A stretch of DNA of 64,000 nucleotides from Thiohalocapsa sp964524185 (GTDB lineage: Bacteria; Pseudomonadota; Gammaproteobacteria; Chromatiales; Chromatiaceae). Each line of letters starts with the position of its first letter. Positions within the stretch are counted from its first letter, which is position 1. The position numbers were made by a program, and so were the translations under genes. Location: NCBI GenBank assembly GCA_964524185.1, contig CAZGCI010000008.1, positions 1 to 64,000 on the forward strand. The letters are read 5' to 3'. The notes beneath the pieces were generated by a model that saw nothing but the letters and a program-made list of their open reading frames with translations, did not search any database and was not told the DNA's origin. This document shows positions 8,650 to 17,250 of this stretch, piece after piece.

Positions 8650-8847
8650 ATGGATCTGCTGCAAACCAGTCTTCAGCAATGCCCCTGGTGCGGTGAGCCC
8701 ATCGAACTCAGTGTGGATTGCAGCTATGGCGACCACGAGTATGTGGAAGATTGCAGCGTCTGTTGCGCGCCGATCCAGGTTGTGGTGCACGTTGCGGCTG
8801 GCTGGGACGCACCGCCGCTGGTGGAGGTTCGCCGGGAGAATGATTGA
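8650..8847 (+). CDS. CPXCG-motif cysteine-rich protein
   Basis: 65 residues with two zinc-ribbon-like knuckles: QCPWCGEPIEL near the N-terminus and EDCSVCCAPIQV in the second half. This is the pattern of the Cys-rich CPXCG family (small putative metal-binding proteins of unknown role). ATG at 8650 chosen because AAGGTG lies about 10 bases upstream; a GTG at 8638 is possible. It starts just after repeat copy A and converges with the operon on the other strand. Confidence 0.75.
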   Translation: MDLLQTSLQQCPWCGEPIELSVDCSYGDHEYVEDCSVCCAPIQVVVHVAAGWDAPPLVEVRREND

Positions 8848-8872
8848 CCCCCAGGGGATCGGTTGCAGACCC

Positions 8873-10339
8873 TCAAAACCCCCCGCCGGTGCGAAAGCCC
8901 CCGCCACCGCCGCCGAACCCCCCGCCGGTGCGAAAACCGCCGCCGCCGAAGCCGCCGCTGCTCCTGCCGCTCCCTGAGCCCCCGCTCCAACCACCACCCC
9001 AGGGGCTGCCGCGACCGAAGCGTCCTGAGCCAAACGTCGGGTCCGAGCGCTGCGGGCGATACCGGTACTGCTCCTCCAGCACGCGCATCAGCGCATCGCG
9101 GTCGAGCATCCCTTTGATGAAGTTGCTGAGCATCAGGGCGACCAGGGCACCGTCGCCGAACCCGCCTCCAGGGCGATCCATGTGCTCGCGCTGCATGTCG
9201 CGGCGCAGTTGTGCCAGCTCCTCGAGCTTCTCCTGTTGCTTGGCGCGGCTCTGCTTGAGGTGCTCCAGCATGAACCGGTATTTGCGCTGCTCGCGCTCCA
9301 GTTCCTGCAGCTCGGCGACGATGCGATCATCCTCTGGAAACGGGGTTCTGGCGGCTTCGCGCTCGAGGCTCGAGAGGTCTTCGCGCTCCAGGGCCGCGGC
9401 GAGCTGCTCTACGGCGCGGCGGGTGTGATCGTCCTCCCCGCTTGCGAGCGCTGCGCGTCGCGCGGACAGCGCGACGAGATCCGCCTCCGCCTGCTCGATG
9501 CGCGCCTCCACCTCGTCGACAGCCTGCTGCGCGGCATCGCGCGCGGCCTCTAACGGCGCGATGCCGTCTTCCTCGCGGGCGGCGTCGTCCAGGGCCCGCA
9601 GCCGGTCGTACTCCGCATCGGCTTCCCGCCGGCGGGCTGCAGCGTGCTCGCGCAGGCGCTTCGGGATCTCGGCCAGTCGCTGGTAGTTGAGCCGGGCATC
9701 CGCATAGCCGATGAGCCGCGCGACCTTGCCGTCCAGCCAGCGAACCAGTCCGCCACGCCGGTACTCGGGCGTGCCGAAACCGCGCCGCCACAGGTACATG
9801 AACAGTGCGTCATCGCGGTAGGCGGCGCCCTTGGCCTGTTCCTCCTGTTCGCTCTCGGAGGCCTTGGTCTCGGCGTGCTGCGCGATGCGATCGGCCTCCG
9901 TGGCGCGTGCGCGCTGAGCGCCGTAGTCGGCGTCTGCCTCCAGCCTGGCCTGCACGGCGGCTTCGGCATTGTCGAGCGACTCGGCGGCAGCCTCCAGCTG
10001 CGCGTACAGGCGTCCGCGCTCCTGTTCGAGTGCATCCTTCTCCGCCGCTGCCTGGTTCAGCTCCCGGGCCGCATCGGCTGCCGCAGCGTCGCGTGCCCCG
10101 AGCAGGTCGGCGACGCGTTGTTGCGCGGTGTCTAGCTCGCGTACTAGCCCGCCCGCGTCCAGCACGCCCACGTGCACCCGGGCGAGCGCCTGCAGCTGCT
10201 CGCCGCGCCGGCGCAGCACATCGCGGATCTGCTGCTGCAGGCCTTCGGCCTGGCGGTCCAGATCTGCCAGGGTGCCTTGCTGGTCGCGCGAGAACTGCGC
10301 CAGCTGGGCCAAGGCTTGCGTGCCGCTCATCATCGGCAT
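8873..10339 (-). CDS. Coiled-coil protein with glycine-rich tail, third gene of operon
   Basis: 488 residues. Residues 1-380 are almost entirely charged, heptad-rich helix (coiled coil) with a conserved-looking patch in the middle (YLWRRGFGTPEYRRGG). After that comes a short hydrophobic segment (GALVALMLSNFIKGMLDRDALMRVLEEQY), then a low-complexity Gly/Ser/Phe/Arg tail ending in near-identical repeats of GGGFRTGGGF. The ATG at 10339 has GGAG five bases upstream; a GTG at 10363 is the longer alternative. Seventeen bases after the DUF6384-type gene, so co-transcribed. The tail resembles flexible Gly-rich ends of membrane-associated scaffolds. Function not known. Confidence 0.75.
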   Translation of the reverse strand: MPMMSGTQALAQLAQFSRDQQGTLADLDRQAEGLQQQIRDVLRRRGEQLQALARVHVGVLDAGGLVRELDTAQQRVADLLGARDAAAADAARELNQAAAEKDALEQERGRLYAQLEAAAESLDNAEAAVQARLEADADYGAQRARATEADRIAQHAETKASESEQEEQAKGAAYRDDALFMYLWRRGFGTPEYRRGGLVRWLDGKVARLIGYADARLNYQRLAEIPKRLREHAAARRREADAEYDRLRALDDAAREEDGIAPLEAARDAAQQAVDEVEARIEQAEADLVALSARRAALASGEDDHTRRAVEQLAAALEREDLSSLEREAARTPFPEDDRIVAELQELEREQRKYRFMLEHLKQSRAKQQEKLEELAQLRRDMQREHMDRPGGGFGDGALVALMLSNFIKGMLDRDALMRVLEEQYRYRPQRSDPTFGSGRFGRGSPWGGGWSGGSGSGRSSGGFGGGGFRTGGGFGGGGGGFRTGGGF

Positions 10340-10356
10340 TGTCGCTCCGTAAGGTC

Positions 10357-11313
10357 CTACCACTCGGTGATGGCTGCGCCCGTGGTGGGTAGCCGATAGT
10401 CGGGCGTGAGCCGGCCCGCTGGCTTGCGGCCCACCAGGTCTGCCTGAATGATCCCATCATCGCGCTTGTCGGCGGCCACTGCCTCGAAGGTGGCCTCGTC
10501 CACGCGCAGCCCCCAGGTGTCCACCAGCTTGGTCTTACCCGTCTCCTCGCTGGTGATGGGCACCTGCAGCCTGTTGCCGCCGGCGCCAATGGCCTCGACG
10601 ATCAAGTAATGGTTGCGTGCAGTCGGGTTGGCGTCGGGGACCCGCCAGACGCCGCTGCGCTCGCCGGGGCGGGAGACGATGCGAATACTGTAGTCCGCCT
10701 CAACCTGCACGCGCAGCAGGTCAAGGTCCCTCAGTGCGGTCTGGGCGGCGGCGGTGTCGCCGTTGCGCAGTGCTTGGGTGCCGGCGGCGAGCAGTTGCTG
10801 CGCGCGGGCGTCGGCGGCCGGCTCCTCGGTGAGCGCAGTGACTTCGGCGTGGAGGGCTTCGAGGCGTTCGGGCAGCGCCGCACGGGGCGCCACCACCAGC
10901 ATCTGCCACGCCACCAGCACGGCGGCCAGGCCGGCAACGCCACCCAGTACCCATTTTCCCCAGACGCCGCGGCTGATGTAGACATGGGCCAGGATTGTCG
11001 CAACGGACTTCGGCGGCGGTTGGTAGACAAAACGGTCTTCCTGCAGCGCGCGGACACCCGCCTCGAGCACGGCGTCGCTGACCTCGATGCCCTGCGCCGC
11101 ATAGATCTTGCGCAGGCGCCCCTTGAGGGCCTGCTCCCGGTCGCTGCTGTCGAGCTCACGCTGCACCAGGCGCTCTTTGCGGCGCAGCGTGTCAACCACG
11201 TCCATGGCGAGCATGACGTCATCGAGGGGCGGCTTGTCGTCGCCGGTCCCCGCGCCGGCAGCGGGGCCTGTGGCGGAGCCGGCGGCGGCAGCGCCCATGG
11301 CGGCGGTACTCAT
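10357..11313 (-). CDS. DUF6384-like single-pass membrane protein
   Basis: 318 residues. Residues 1-25 are Ala/Gly-rich. Residues 28-115 are a conserved cytosolic domain (LDDVMLAMDVVDTLRRKERLVQ, then RLRKIYAAQGIEVSD). One transmembrane helix lies at about 120-141 (WVLGGVAGLAAVLVAWQMLVV). A short helical stretch and a C-terminal beta-rich domain (residues 205-318) follow. I associate this layout with DUF6384 proteins, whose role is undescribed as far as I know. Start ATG overlaps the stop of the upstream gene (ATGA), indicating translational coupling. Confidence 0.7.
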   Translation of the reverse strand: MSTAAMGAAAAGSATGPAAGAGTGDDKPPLDDVMLAMDVVDTLRRKERLVQRELDSSDREQALKGRLRKIYAAQGIEVSDAVLEAGVRALQEDRFVYQPPPKSVATILAHVYISRGVWGKWVLGGVAGLAAVLVAWQMLVVAPRAALPERLEALHAEVTALTEEPAADARAQQLLAAGTQALRNGDTAAAQTALRDLDLLRVQVEADYSIRIVSRPGERSGVWRVPDANPTARNHYLIVEAIGAGGNRLQVPITSEETGKTKLVDTWGLRVDEATFEAVAADKRDDGIIQADLVGRKPAGRLTPDYRLPTTGAAITEW

Positions 11314-12488
11314 GCAGCGCTGACGAGGCTCTTACCTTCTTCGGCGAGCCGGGCCATGCGTTGCTTACCCTCTTCCACCGCCTCGCGGATCTCCTCGGCG
11401 TTGCGCGTGGACGCCTTGCGCATCTGCTCGATGATGTCGTGCGAGTGGGTCTGGTAGCTCACCACCGACTCCACCAGCTTCTTGACCGAGTCCGCGCGGA
11501 CGGTCGGTCCGTAGCCGGCCTTAACGGCGGCTTCTTGGACCTTGCCGCCGATGTCTGCGAGGACCTCCAACGACTGGCTGACGCCGTCCTTCATGGCGTT
11601 GACGGTCGCCGTGGACTCATGCAGCCCGAACATGCCGGTGAAGGATGCGGTGAGTGCCGTGAGCACCGTTTCGTTGGTGGTGAAGAAGCTCACCGCCTGT
11701 TGATAGAGGCGTTCTTTGGCGTTGGTGGTCTGCTGCAGGCGCGCCATGACCACCTCGGAGGTGTTGTAGGACACTGTGATGTTGTCCGACAGATCCTTGG
11801 CGATCTGGTAACGCTTTTCGACGTCCTGGAGCTCTCGCACGCGCTCATCGCGGGTCATCTCCAGCCGGGCGCGCGCTGCGGCATCATCGTCGGCAAAGCC
11901 TTCGACCGCTCGCATGGCGCGTTGGACCTCGGCCTTGGCGGCGTCCAGTTGCCCTTCGGCCTTCTTGAGGACCTCCAACGCCAGCACCTCCGATTGCTTC
12001 ATGGCGGCACGGAAGTCCTGGTAGGCGTCGAGGATGCGCTGCTCGCGCTGCACTTGGTCGTTGGTGGCGCTGGTGACGTCGAGATAGGTCTCTTTGATCT
12101 TGTCGAAGCGCGCGGCGATGTCGCCGCGTGTGGCCTTCATCCAGACGTTGGAGAGGCGCTCGAAGGTGTCGAGCTTGCCATCCTCGAGTTGGTCGACCAT
12201 CCGCTTGGCATCGTCACGGATACTGTTGAAGGCCTCGGTGATTTGCTCGTAGCGGCTGCCGATGTCCATCGCCTGCACCTGCTCGCGCACCACCTCGTTG
12301 AAGGTGGATGATTGGGCCAAGGTGCGGGCGATGGCGACGACGCGGCCTTCATCGAAGCCGGAGATGCGATCGAGCAGGGCAATCATCGGGTCGTCGGCCG
12401 TGGACTGCTCAGTGGGCGCGAGGCCCATGTCGTGTAGCGTATGCATGGCCTTATCGAGGTACTGCATCGGGCTCGCGGTATCTGGCAT
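11310..12488 (-). CDS. TelA-like helical protein, first gene of operon
   Basis: 392 residues, nearly all helical, soluble, no signal peptide. It has long coiled-coil stretches (residues 90-230). The C-terminal third (VSYNTSEVVMARLQQTTNAKERLYQQAVSFF..., then VVSYQTHSHDIIEQMRKASTRNAEEI) recalls the organisation of toxic-anion-resistance TelA proteins; that likeness is by eye only. Similar proteins are sometimes named 'cell surface protein' without evidence. GAGAGGA lies upstream of the ATG at 12488. It is coupled to the DUF6384-like gene by a four-base overlap, so the three proteins probably form one complex at the inner membrane. Confidence 0.7.
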   Translation of the reverse strand: MPDTASPMQYLDKAMHTLHDMGLAPTEQSTADDPMIALLDRISGFDEGRVVAIARTLAQSSTFNEVVREQVQAMDIGSRYEQITEAFNSIRDDAKRMVDQLEDGKLDTFERLSNVWMKATRGDIAARFDKIKETYLDVTSATNDQVQREQRILDAYQDFRAAMKQSEVLALEVLKKAEGQLDAAKAEVQRAMRAVEGFADDDAAARARLEMTRDERVRELQDVEKRYQIAKDLSDNITVSYNTSEVVMARLQQTTNAKERLYQQAVSFFTTNETVLTALTASFTGMFGLHESTATVNAMKDGVSQSLEVLADIGGKVQEAAVKAGYGPTVRADSVKKLVESVVSYQTHSHDIIEQMRKASTRNAEEIREAVEEGKQRMARLAEEGKSLVSAA

Positions 12489-12721
12489 GTCGGTGTCCTC
12501 TCGTCGGTTGCCGTCGCGCCGGCTCGGCTGAACGGCGCAGTGCTGAGGGGTGGCAGATCGGTTGGCTAGCGTGTTCCCCGGGCCGCTGGCTGCAGCGTGG
12601 TGCCCCGGCCGGGGTCGACTTGCGGGTTATACGCTCTGCGCATGAACAAGGGAAAACACGGCGGCTGAAAACGGCAATTGTGTCCGCGCCTGTCGTCTGT
12701 AGACGGACAAAGCGCGCCGCG

Positions 12722-12907
12722 TCAGTCGCCGTAAAAGGCTTCCTCCACCTCGGCGGCGGGAACCTCTTGCTCCGCGTCCTGCTCAATGCGCACTAGCCGG
12801 GCAACGGGGCGCCCGTCCATGCTCAGGGTGATGGATTCTCCCTCCATCACGCGCTCGATCAGCTCGGCCAGGTGCTCAGCGGCGTATTCAGTACTGATGA
12901 TCTGCAT
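12722..12907 (-). CDS. Phd/YefM-family antitoxin, no toxin partner visible
   Basis: 61 residues matching the Phd/YefM antitoxin fold: MQIISTEYAAEHLAELIERV (DNA-binding N-terminal part), then EGESITLSMDGRPVARLV, and an acidic C-terminal tail that would contact a toxin. In type II systems the antitoxin represses its own operon and neutralises an RNase toxin. The usual PIN/Doc/YoeB partner is absent on either side: downstream on the same strand is the coiled-coil operon after about 230 bases. Either an orphan regulator or a remnant. Confidence 0.75.
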   Translation of the reverse strand: MQIISTEYAAEHLAELIERVMEGESITLSMDGRPVARLVRIEQDAEQEVPAAEVEEAFYGD

Positions 12908-13221
12908 AGCGTGTTGTCTCGTTGTGGCGCGCGTCGGCGTGACGCGCTTCTGTCGGCAGGCCGCGCGCGCGGGCGCGCCTACCCTCTAAGGTCGCCTGAA
13001 GGCGCCAGATAGTCGCAGACGCGTCAGGGGGAAGGGCCGAGGGCCCGAGGGGAGGCTCGCACCCACGGCGTCAACCGATACGCGTCGGCCCTCGGCCCTT
13101 GCCAATGAACGACCTGCGCTCGTGCTGACGACCCGGTCGCTCCCTAGATCTGCGGCTGGCTTTCAGTACCAAAAATGAGGGTTGCCGGCGAGCTTTTTAC
13201 AACGATCCGGCGGTCGCGTGC
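12908..13221. other. Intergenic with GC-rich repeats
   Basis: 314 bases without a gene. It contains an alternating GC run (GCGCGCGCGGGCGCGCC, about 12962-12978) and a perfect 14-bp inverted repeat, AAGGGCCGAGGGCC at 13032-13045 and its complement at 13087-13100. The arms belong to the heptamer repeat family seen elsewhere in the window. It may act as a transcriptional barrier between pyrD and the antitoxin gene. Confidence 0.45.
13032..13100. repeat. 14-bp inverted repeat made of heptamer units
   Basis: Arms at 13032-13045 and 13087-13100 are perfectly complementary (14 of 14) with a 41-base spacer. The arm sequence is two GGGCCGA-type heptamers. A transcript would fold into a strong stem. 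Confidence 0.7.
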
Positions 13222-14271
13222 TCAGCGTTGCGCCAAGCGCTGGGCGAGCAGCCCCCGCAGCAGGGCCCGCGGCAGGCCCGGGCCGCCGTAGACCAATCCT
13301 GTATAGACCTGCAGCAGGTCGGCGCCCGCGGCGAGCTTGGCGGCGGCACTCGCCGCGTCCATGACGCCGCCGACGCCGATGAGCACGACCGCGGCGCCGA
13401 GCTCTGCGCGCAGCACGTGCAACAGTGCTGTACTGCGGGCAAACAACGGGGCACCCGAGAGACCGCCCTGCATGCCGGCAGTGTTCGCCGTCGCCGCGCT
13501 GAAGTCGACAGTGGTGTTACTGACCACCAGCCCGGCGCAGCCCGCGTCCAGGGCCGCCCGGGCGCAGGCGATGGCTGCATCGTCCGTGAGGTCCGGTGCC
13601 AATTTCACCAGCAGCGGGCGCGGGCGGGCGAGCGCTTGGTTCGGCCCCTGCAGGGTATCGACGATGGCGCGGACCTGCTCCACCGTCTGCAAGTCCCGCA
13701 GGCCCGGCGTGTTCGGGCTCGAGATGTTCACCACCACAAAGTCCGCGAGCTCCCCCAACCGCTCGAAGCTGCGCCGGTAATCGGCCGCCGCCTCCGCCGC
13801 GGGTACCGCCTTCGACTTGCCGATGTTGATGCCGAGCGGCACGCGCACCGCGTCGTGCTGGCGGAGGCGCTCGATGCGCGTGGCCACCACATCGGCGCCG
13901 TCGTTCGGGAAGCCCATGTGATTGACCAGGGCACCATCGGCGGGTAGTCGGAACACCCGGGGCCGCGGGTTGCCCGGCTGGCGCAGAGCCGTCACCGTGC
14001 CCACCTCGACAAAGCCGAAGCCGAGCGCCTGCCAGAAGCCCACCGCATGGGCGTCTTTGTCGACCCCGGCGGCCACGCCGAGCGGATTCGGAAAGTCGAG
14101 ACCCATGACGCGTCTGGTCAGTGCCGAAGCCGCGTCCGTGACCTCGCCGCGGCGGCTGGGTCGAGACACGAGCGGCGCGGGCGCCAGGCGCGCCAGCAGC
14201 AAGCCGAGCTGATGTGCCCGCTCCGCCGGCAGCAGGAACAGCAGCGGGCGCAGCAGGCGCCACAGGCCCAC
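13222..14271 (-). CDS. pyrD: Dihydroorotate dehydrogenase (quinone), class 2
   Basis: FMN enzyme oxidising dihydroorotate to orotate with quinone in pyrimidine synthesis, bound to the inner membrane. About 349 residues from a GTG at 14271 (VGLWRLLRPLLFLLPAERAH), which matches the N-terminal membrane-associating helix pair of class 2 enzymes; the frame is open to an ATG at 14472, which would be too long. Seen motifs: MGLDFPNPLGVAAGVDKDA, GFVEVGTVT, NHMGFPNDG, VNISSPNTPGLR (the catalytic Ser-bearing region) and the FMN-phosphate region GVGGVMDAASA. Confidence 0.93.
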   Translation of the reverse strand: MGLWRLLRPLLFLLPAERAHQLGLLLARLAPAPLVSRPSRRGEVTDAASALTRRVMGLDFPNPLGVAAGVDKDAHAVGFWQALGFGFVEVGTVTALRQPGNPRPRVFRLPADGALVNHMGFPNDGADVVATRIERLRQHDAVRVPLGINIGKSKAVPAAEAAADYRRSFERLGELADFVVVNISSPNTPGLRDLQTVEQVRAIVDTLQGPNQALARPRPLLVKLAPDLTDDAAIACARAALDAGCAGLVVSNTTVDFSAATANTAGMQGGLSGAPLFARSTALLHVLRAELGAAVVLIGVGGVMDAASAAAKLAAGADLLQVYTGLVYGGPGLPRALLRGLLAQRLAQR

Positions 14272-14610
14272 ACCAGGCGGCGGTGCGGCCCGGGGCAGCT
14301 CGCCGGGCGATGGGTCTGAGAAGGGATTCAGAAGCGTGAGCCCGCGGGCAGCTGGACGGAGAACGCACGACTGTCGCACAGCGCGGCGGCCCTGGTCTAC
14401 CGCTGGGCAAGGCTTCACTGCCGAGCGCGATGGCGGCGCTTGGGCGGCCCACGCCGGCCCTGCTGCAAGCATGGCCGCAGGCGTTGCGTCAGGTCTGTGT
14501 CGGACCGCTGCGGACGTGGCAGACTAGCGCGCTTTGCGGGTGCCGGAGCGACCGTGTCCGGGCCTGCGGATAGCGGCCGTGCGCCGATCACCCGGAGGTT
14601 CACAACACCG
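14272..14610. other. Intergenic between divergent pyrD and TrpB-like gene
   Basis: 339 bases. No gene, RNA or repeat recognised. Probably holds promoters for both genes; GGAGG lies at 14594-14598 in front of the TrpB-like start. Confidence 0.3.
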
Positions 14611-15972
14611 ATGAGCGACAGCGTCAAGTTCCTACTCGACGAGGAGCATCTCCCCACCCACTGGTACAACATCAACGCGGACCTGCCGGAGCCCTTGGCC
14701 CCAGTCCTGCACCCGGGCACCAAGACGCCCATCACGCCGGACGACCTCGCGCCCATCTTCCCGCGGGCGGTGATCGAGCAGGAGATGTCCACCGAGCGTG
14801 AGATCGAGATCCCCAAACCGGTGCGCGATGTCTACCGACAATGGCGCCCGTCGCCGCTGTTTCGCGCCCGCCGACTGGAGCAGGCGCTCGGCACCCCGGC
14901 GCGGATCTACTACAAGTACGAGGGCGTGAGCCCCGCCGGCAGTCACAAGCCCAACACCGCCATCGCCCAGGCCTTCTACAACAAGGCCGAGGGCGTCAAG
15001 CGCATCACCACCGAGACCGGCGCGGGGCAGTGGGGCTCGTCCCTGGCCCTCGCCGGCACCTTCTTCGACCTGGAAATCGTGGTGTTCATGGTGCGGGTGA
15101 GCTTCGACGCCAAGCCTTACCGCCGCGCCTACATGGAGACACTCGGCGCCGAGTGCATCGCGAGCCCCAGCGACCAGACCCAGTCGGGCCGGGCCATCCT
15201 GGCGGAGCATCCGGACAGCACCGGCAGCCTGGGCATCGCCATCAGCGAGGCCGTAGAGATGGCCGTGCAGCGCGACGACACGCGCTACGCTCTGGGCAGC
15301 GTGCTGAACCACGTGCTGCTGCATCAGACCGTGACGGGCCTGGAGTCCCTGGAGCAGCTCGCCATGGCGGACGACTATCCGGACCTGGTCATCGGCTGCA
15401 CCGGCGGCGGCAGCAATTTTGCGGGCCTCGCGTTTCCGTTCCTGCGCGAGAAGTGGCAGCGCGGGCTCGACACGGAGTTCATCGCCGTGGAGCCGTCCGC
15501 CTGCCCAACCCTGACCAAGGGGGCCTTCGCCTACGACTATGGCGACACGGCGCACCTGACGCCCCTGGTGAAGATGTACACCCTGGGCTCCAGCTTTGTG
15601 CCGCCCGGGTTCCACGCTGGCGGTCTGCGTTACCACGGCATGGCGCCGCAGATCAGCCACCTGGCCAAGCTCGGCCAGATCGCGCCGCGCAGCTACAACC
15701 AGCTTGAGTGCTTCGCCGCAGGAATCCAGTTTGCGAAGGCCGAGGGGATTCTGCCGGCGCCGGAGGCCAACCACGCCGTCAAGGCGGCCATCCACGAGGC
15801 CGAGAAGTGCCGCGAATCCGGCGAGTCCAAGGCCATCCTGTTCAACCTCTGCGGCCACGGCCACTTCGATATGCAGGCCTACATCGACTATAACGCCGGC
15901 CTGCTAAAAGACTTGGTCTACGATGACGCTGAGGTCGCCATGGCGCTGGCCGGGCTGCCGTCCGGCTGCTGA
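14611..15972 (+). CDS. TrpB-like PLP-dependent enzyme (TrpB2 type)
   Basis: 453 residues, the length and style of the TrpB2/TIGR01415 group, which converts indole (or indole released elsewhere) plus serine to tryptophan independently of TrpA. PLP lysine in GVSPAGSHKPNTA; phosphate-binding glycine loop GCTGGGSNFAG; C-terminal LCGHGHFD. ATG at 14611 with GGAGG about 12 bases upstream. It stands alone, away from other trp genes. TrpB2 proteins often coexist with a normal TrpB1; the physiological role here is uncertain (indole salvage is the usual suggestion). Confidence 0.88.
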   Translation: MSDSVKFLLDEEHLPTHWYNINADLPEPLAPVLHPGTKTPITPDDLAPIFPRAVIEQEMSTEREIEIPKPVRDVYRQWRPSPLFRARRLEQALGTPARIYYKYEGVSPAGSHKPNTAIAQAFYNKAEGVKRITTETGAGQWGSSLALAGTFFDLEIVVFMVRVSFDAKPYRRAYMETLGAECIASPSDQTQSGRAILAEHPDSTGSLGIAISEAVEMAVQRDDTRYALGSVLNHVLLHQTVTGLESLEQLAMADDYPDLVIGCTGGGSNFAGLAFPFLREKWQRGLDTEFIAVEPSACPTLTKGAFAYDYGDTAHLTPLVKMYTLGSSFVPPGFHAGGLRYHGMAPQISHLAKLGQIAPRSYNQLECFAAGIQFAKAEGILPAPEANHAVKAAIHEAEKCRESGESKAILFNLCGHGHFDMQAYIDYNAGLLKDLVYDDAEVAMALAGLPSGC

Positions 15973-16107
15973 GACAGACGTGGGCCAAGCCCAGCAGGGC
16001 ACCGGCCGGCCCTGCGACGCGCGGCACGCTGGCTCAGCCGCTGGGCTGCGCCGGTCTTCACGGCGCAGGACACAGGCCCCCAAGGGTCGACCACGGGAGG
16101 ATGCGAT

Positions 16108-16827
16108 ATGACACTGACGCCCGCCACTGGGCGGCACGGCAATGCCCGACAGGCTCGACGCGTCATCGCCAGGGCCGGGTCGCTGGCGGCACTCGGGCTC
16201 CTGGCCGGCGTGCTCACCATCGCGGTGGACGCTGCGGCGGCCGAGCCCGTGGAGACGGCACAAGACGAGCGCACTGCCACGGGAGCGCCCCCGGCGGGCG
16301 CCACTGCGGCGCAGGAACGCATCAGCGTGCTCGAAGCGGAGCTAGCGCAGGCGCAGGAAGCGCTGGCGCTGGCCCAGGCACGGCGCGCCGAGCTGGAGGC
16401 CCAGATCGCAGTCCTGCAAGAGGCCGCCGCTGCTCGGGATGCACTCAACGAGCGCCTAGAGCGCTTGCGCGCCCGTTTGCCCGCGCCTGAAGGCGGCAGC
16501 CTCACCGTCGATCAGGCCAGGCGCCGTGCTGGGGAGGACGCAGCCGAACTCGTCGCGCTGGTGGAAGGCGCCCGCGGCATCGACAACCCGCACCTCTGGG
16601 CCGAGGTGCGCAGCGCCGAGAACGCCCTGCACCGTAGCCAGTTCCTGCTCGCCCGTGCCGACAACGCGCGCACCGTCTACCGGGTCCGCCCCGGCGACAG
16701 CCTGCGGCAAGTCAGCCAGCTGTTCTACGGCAACATCGAGCGCTGGACCGCCCTCTTCGAGGCCAACCGCCACGTGCTCGATGACCCCAACCGCCTGTTG
16801 CCGGGCCTGACGCTGGTGGTGCCTTGA
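16108..16827 (+). CDS. LysM-domain envelope protein with coiled coil
   Basis: 239 residues. An N-terminal hydrophobic segment (residues 24-45, LAALGLLAGVLTIAVDAAAAE) acts as signal peptide or anchor. Residues 68-125 are a Glu/Ala/Gln-rich coiled coil. The C-terminal LysM-type fold runs from TVYRVRPGDSLRQVSQLFYGN to LLPGLTLVVP. LysM binds peptidoglycan, so a periplasmic cell-wall-associated role is likely. Strong ribosome-binding site GGGAGG about 7 bases before the ATG. No obvious operon partner. Confidence 0.75.
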   Translation: MTLTPATGRHGNARQARRVIARAGSLAALGLLAGVLTIAVDAAAAEPVETAQDERTATGAPPAGATAAQERISVLEAELAQAQEALALAQARRAELEAQIAVLQEAAAARDALNERLERLRARLPAPEGGSLTVDQARRRAGEDAAELVALVEGARGIDNPHLWAEVRSAENALHRSQFLLARADNARTVYRVRPGDSLRQVSQLFYGNIERWTALFEANRHVLDDPNRLLPGLTLVVP

Positions 16828-16918
16828 TCTGAGCGAGGCGGCCCCTGCGCACCAGCGCGCGATCGCCTCATCGGTATGACACGGGGTCGTTCGCTGGCGA
16901 GGGTCCGGAACCCAAGAT

Positions 16919-16967
16919 CTAGGAGCTAGGAGCTAGGAGCTAGGAGCTAGGAGCTAGGAGCTAGGAG
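16919..16967. repeat. Heptamer tandem repeat, 7 units
   Basis: Seven perfect copies of CTAGGAG (phase-shifted GGAGCTA), 49 bases. Same heptamer family as 28416-28457, 38128-38176 and 63087-63100. Confidence 0.95.
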
Positions 16968-17250
16968 GAACCGCTGTCGGTGGTGCTGCAGTCTGACCCC
17001 CCGCCCTTCCACGGTGGGGCGGTCAAGCAAATTAGCGCGGTCGTCGCGGTGCATCGTGGTATTGCGGCGCTGCTGCGCCTCGCGCAGTTTGGAGCGCTCC
17101 TGCACGAGGGGCGTCACTCACAGTTGACGGATGGGGAGCATGATCGCCGGCGCGTGGCCTTGCTTGCCGCGGCGCGCTTGACAGCCGCCGAGCGCGCACT
17201 ACGATCGCCGCTCTTCATCCACTTTTCATCACCCTGCAGGGGTACGCACC
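16968..17250. other. Intergenic after the heptamer array
   Basis: With the array, the gene-free stretch spans 16828-17250 (423 bases). Apart from the promoter-like site at 17178-17205 nothing is recognised; open frames here have no coding character. Confidence 0.3.
17178..17205 (+). promoter_or_regulatory. Sigma70-like promoter for ParA-like gene
   Basis: TTGACA at 17178-17183, 16-base spacer, TACGAT at 17200-17205. It lies 45 bases before the ATG at 17251. Confidence 0.45.

Noticed and set aside
16980..17250. Open frame before the ParA-like gene
   Set aside because: No ribosome-binding site, composition unlike neighbours, and it runs into another frame of the ParA-like gene.
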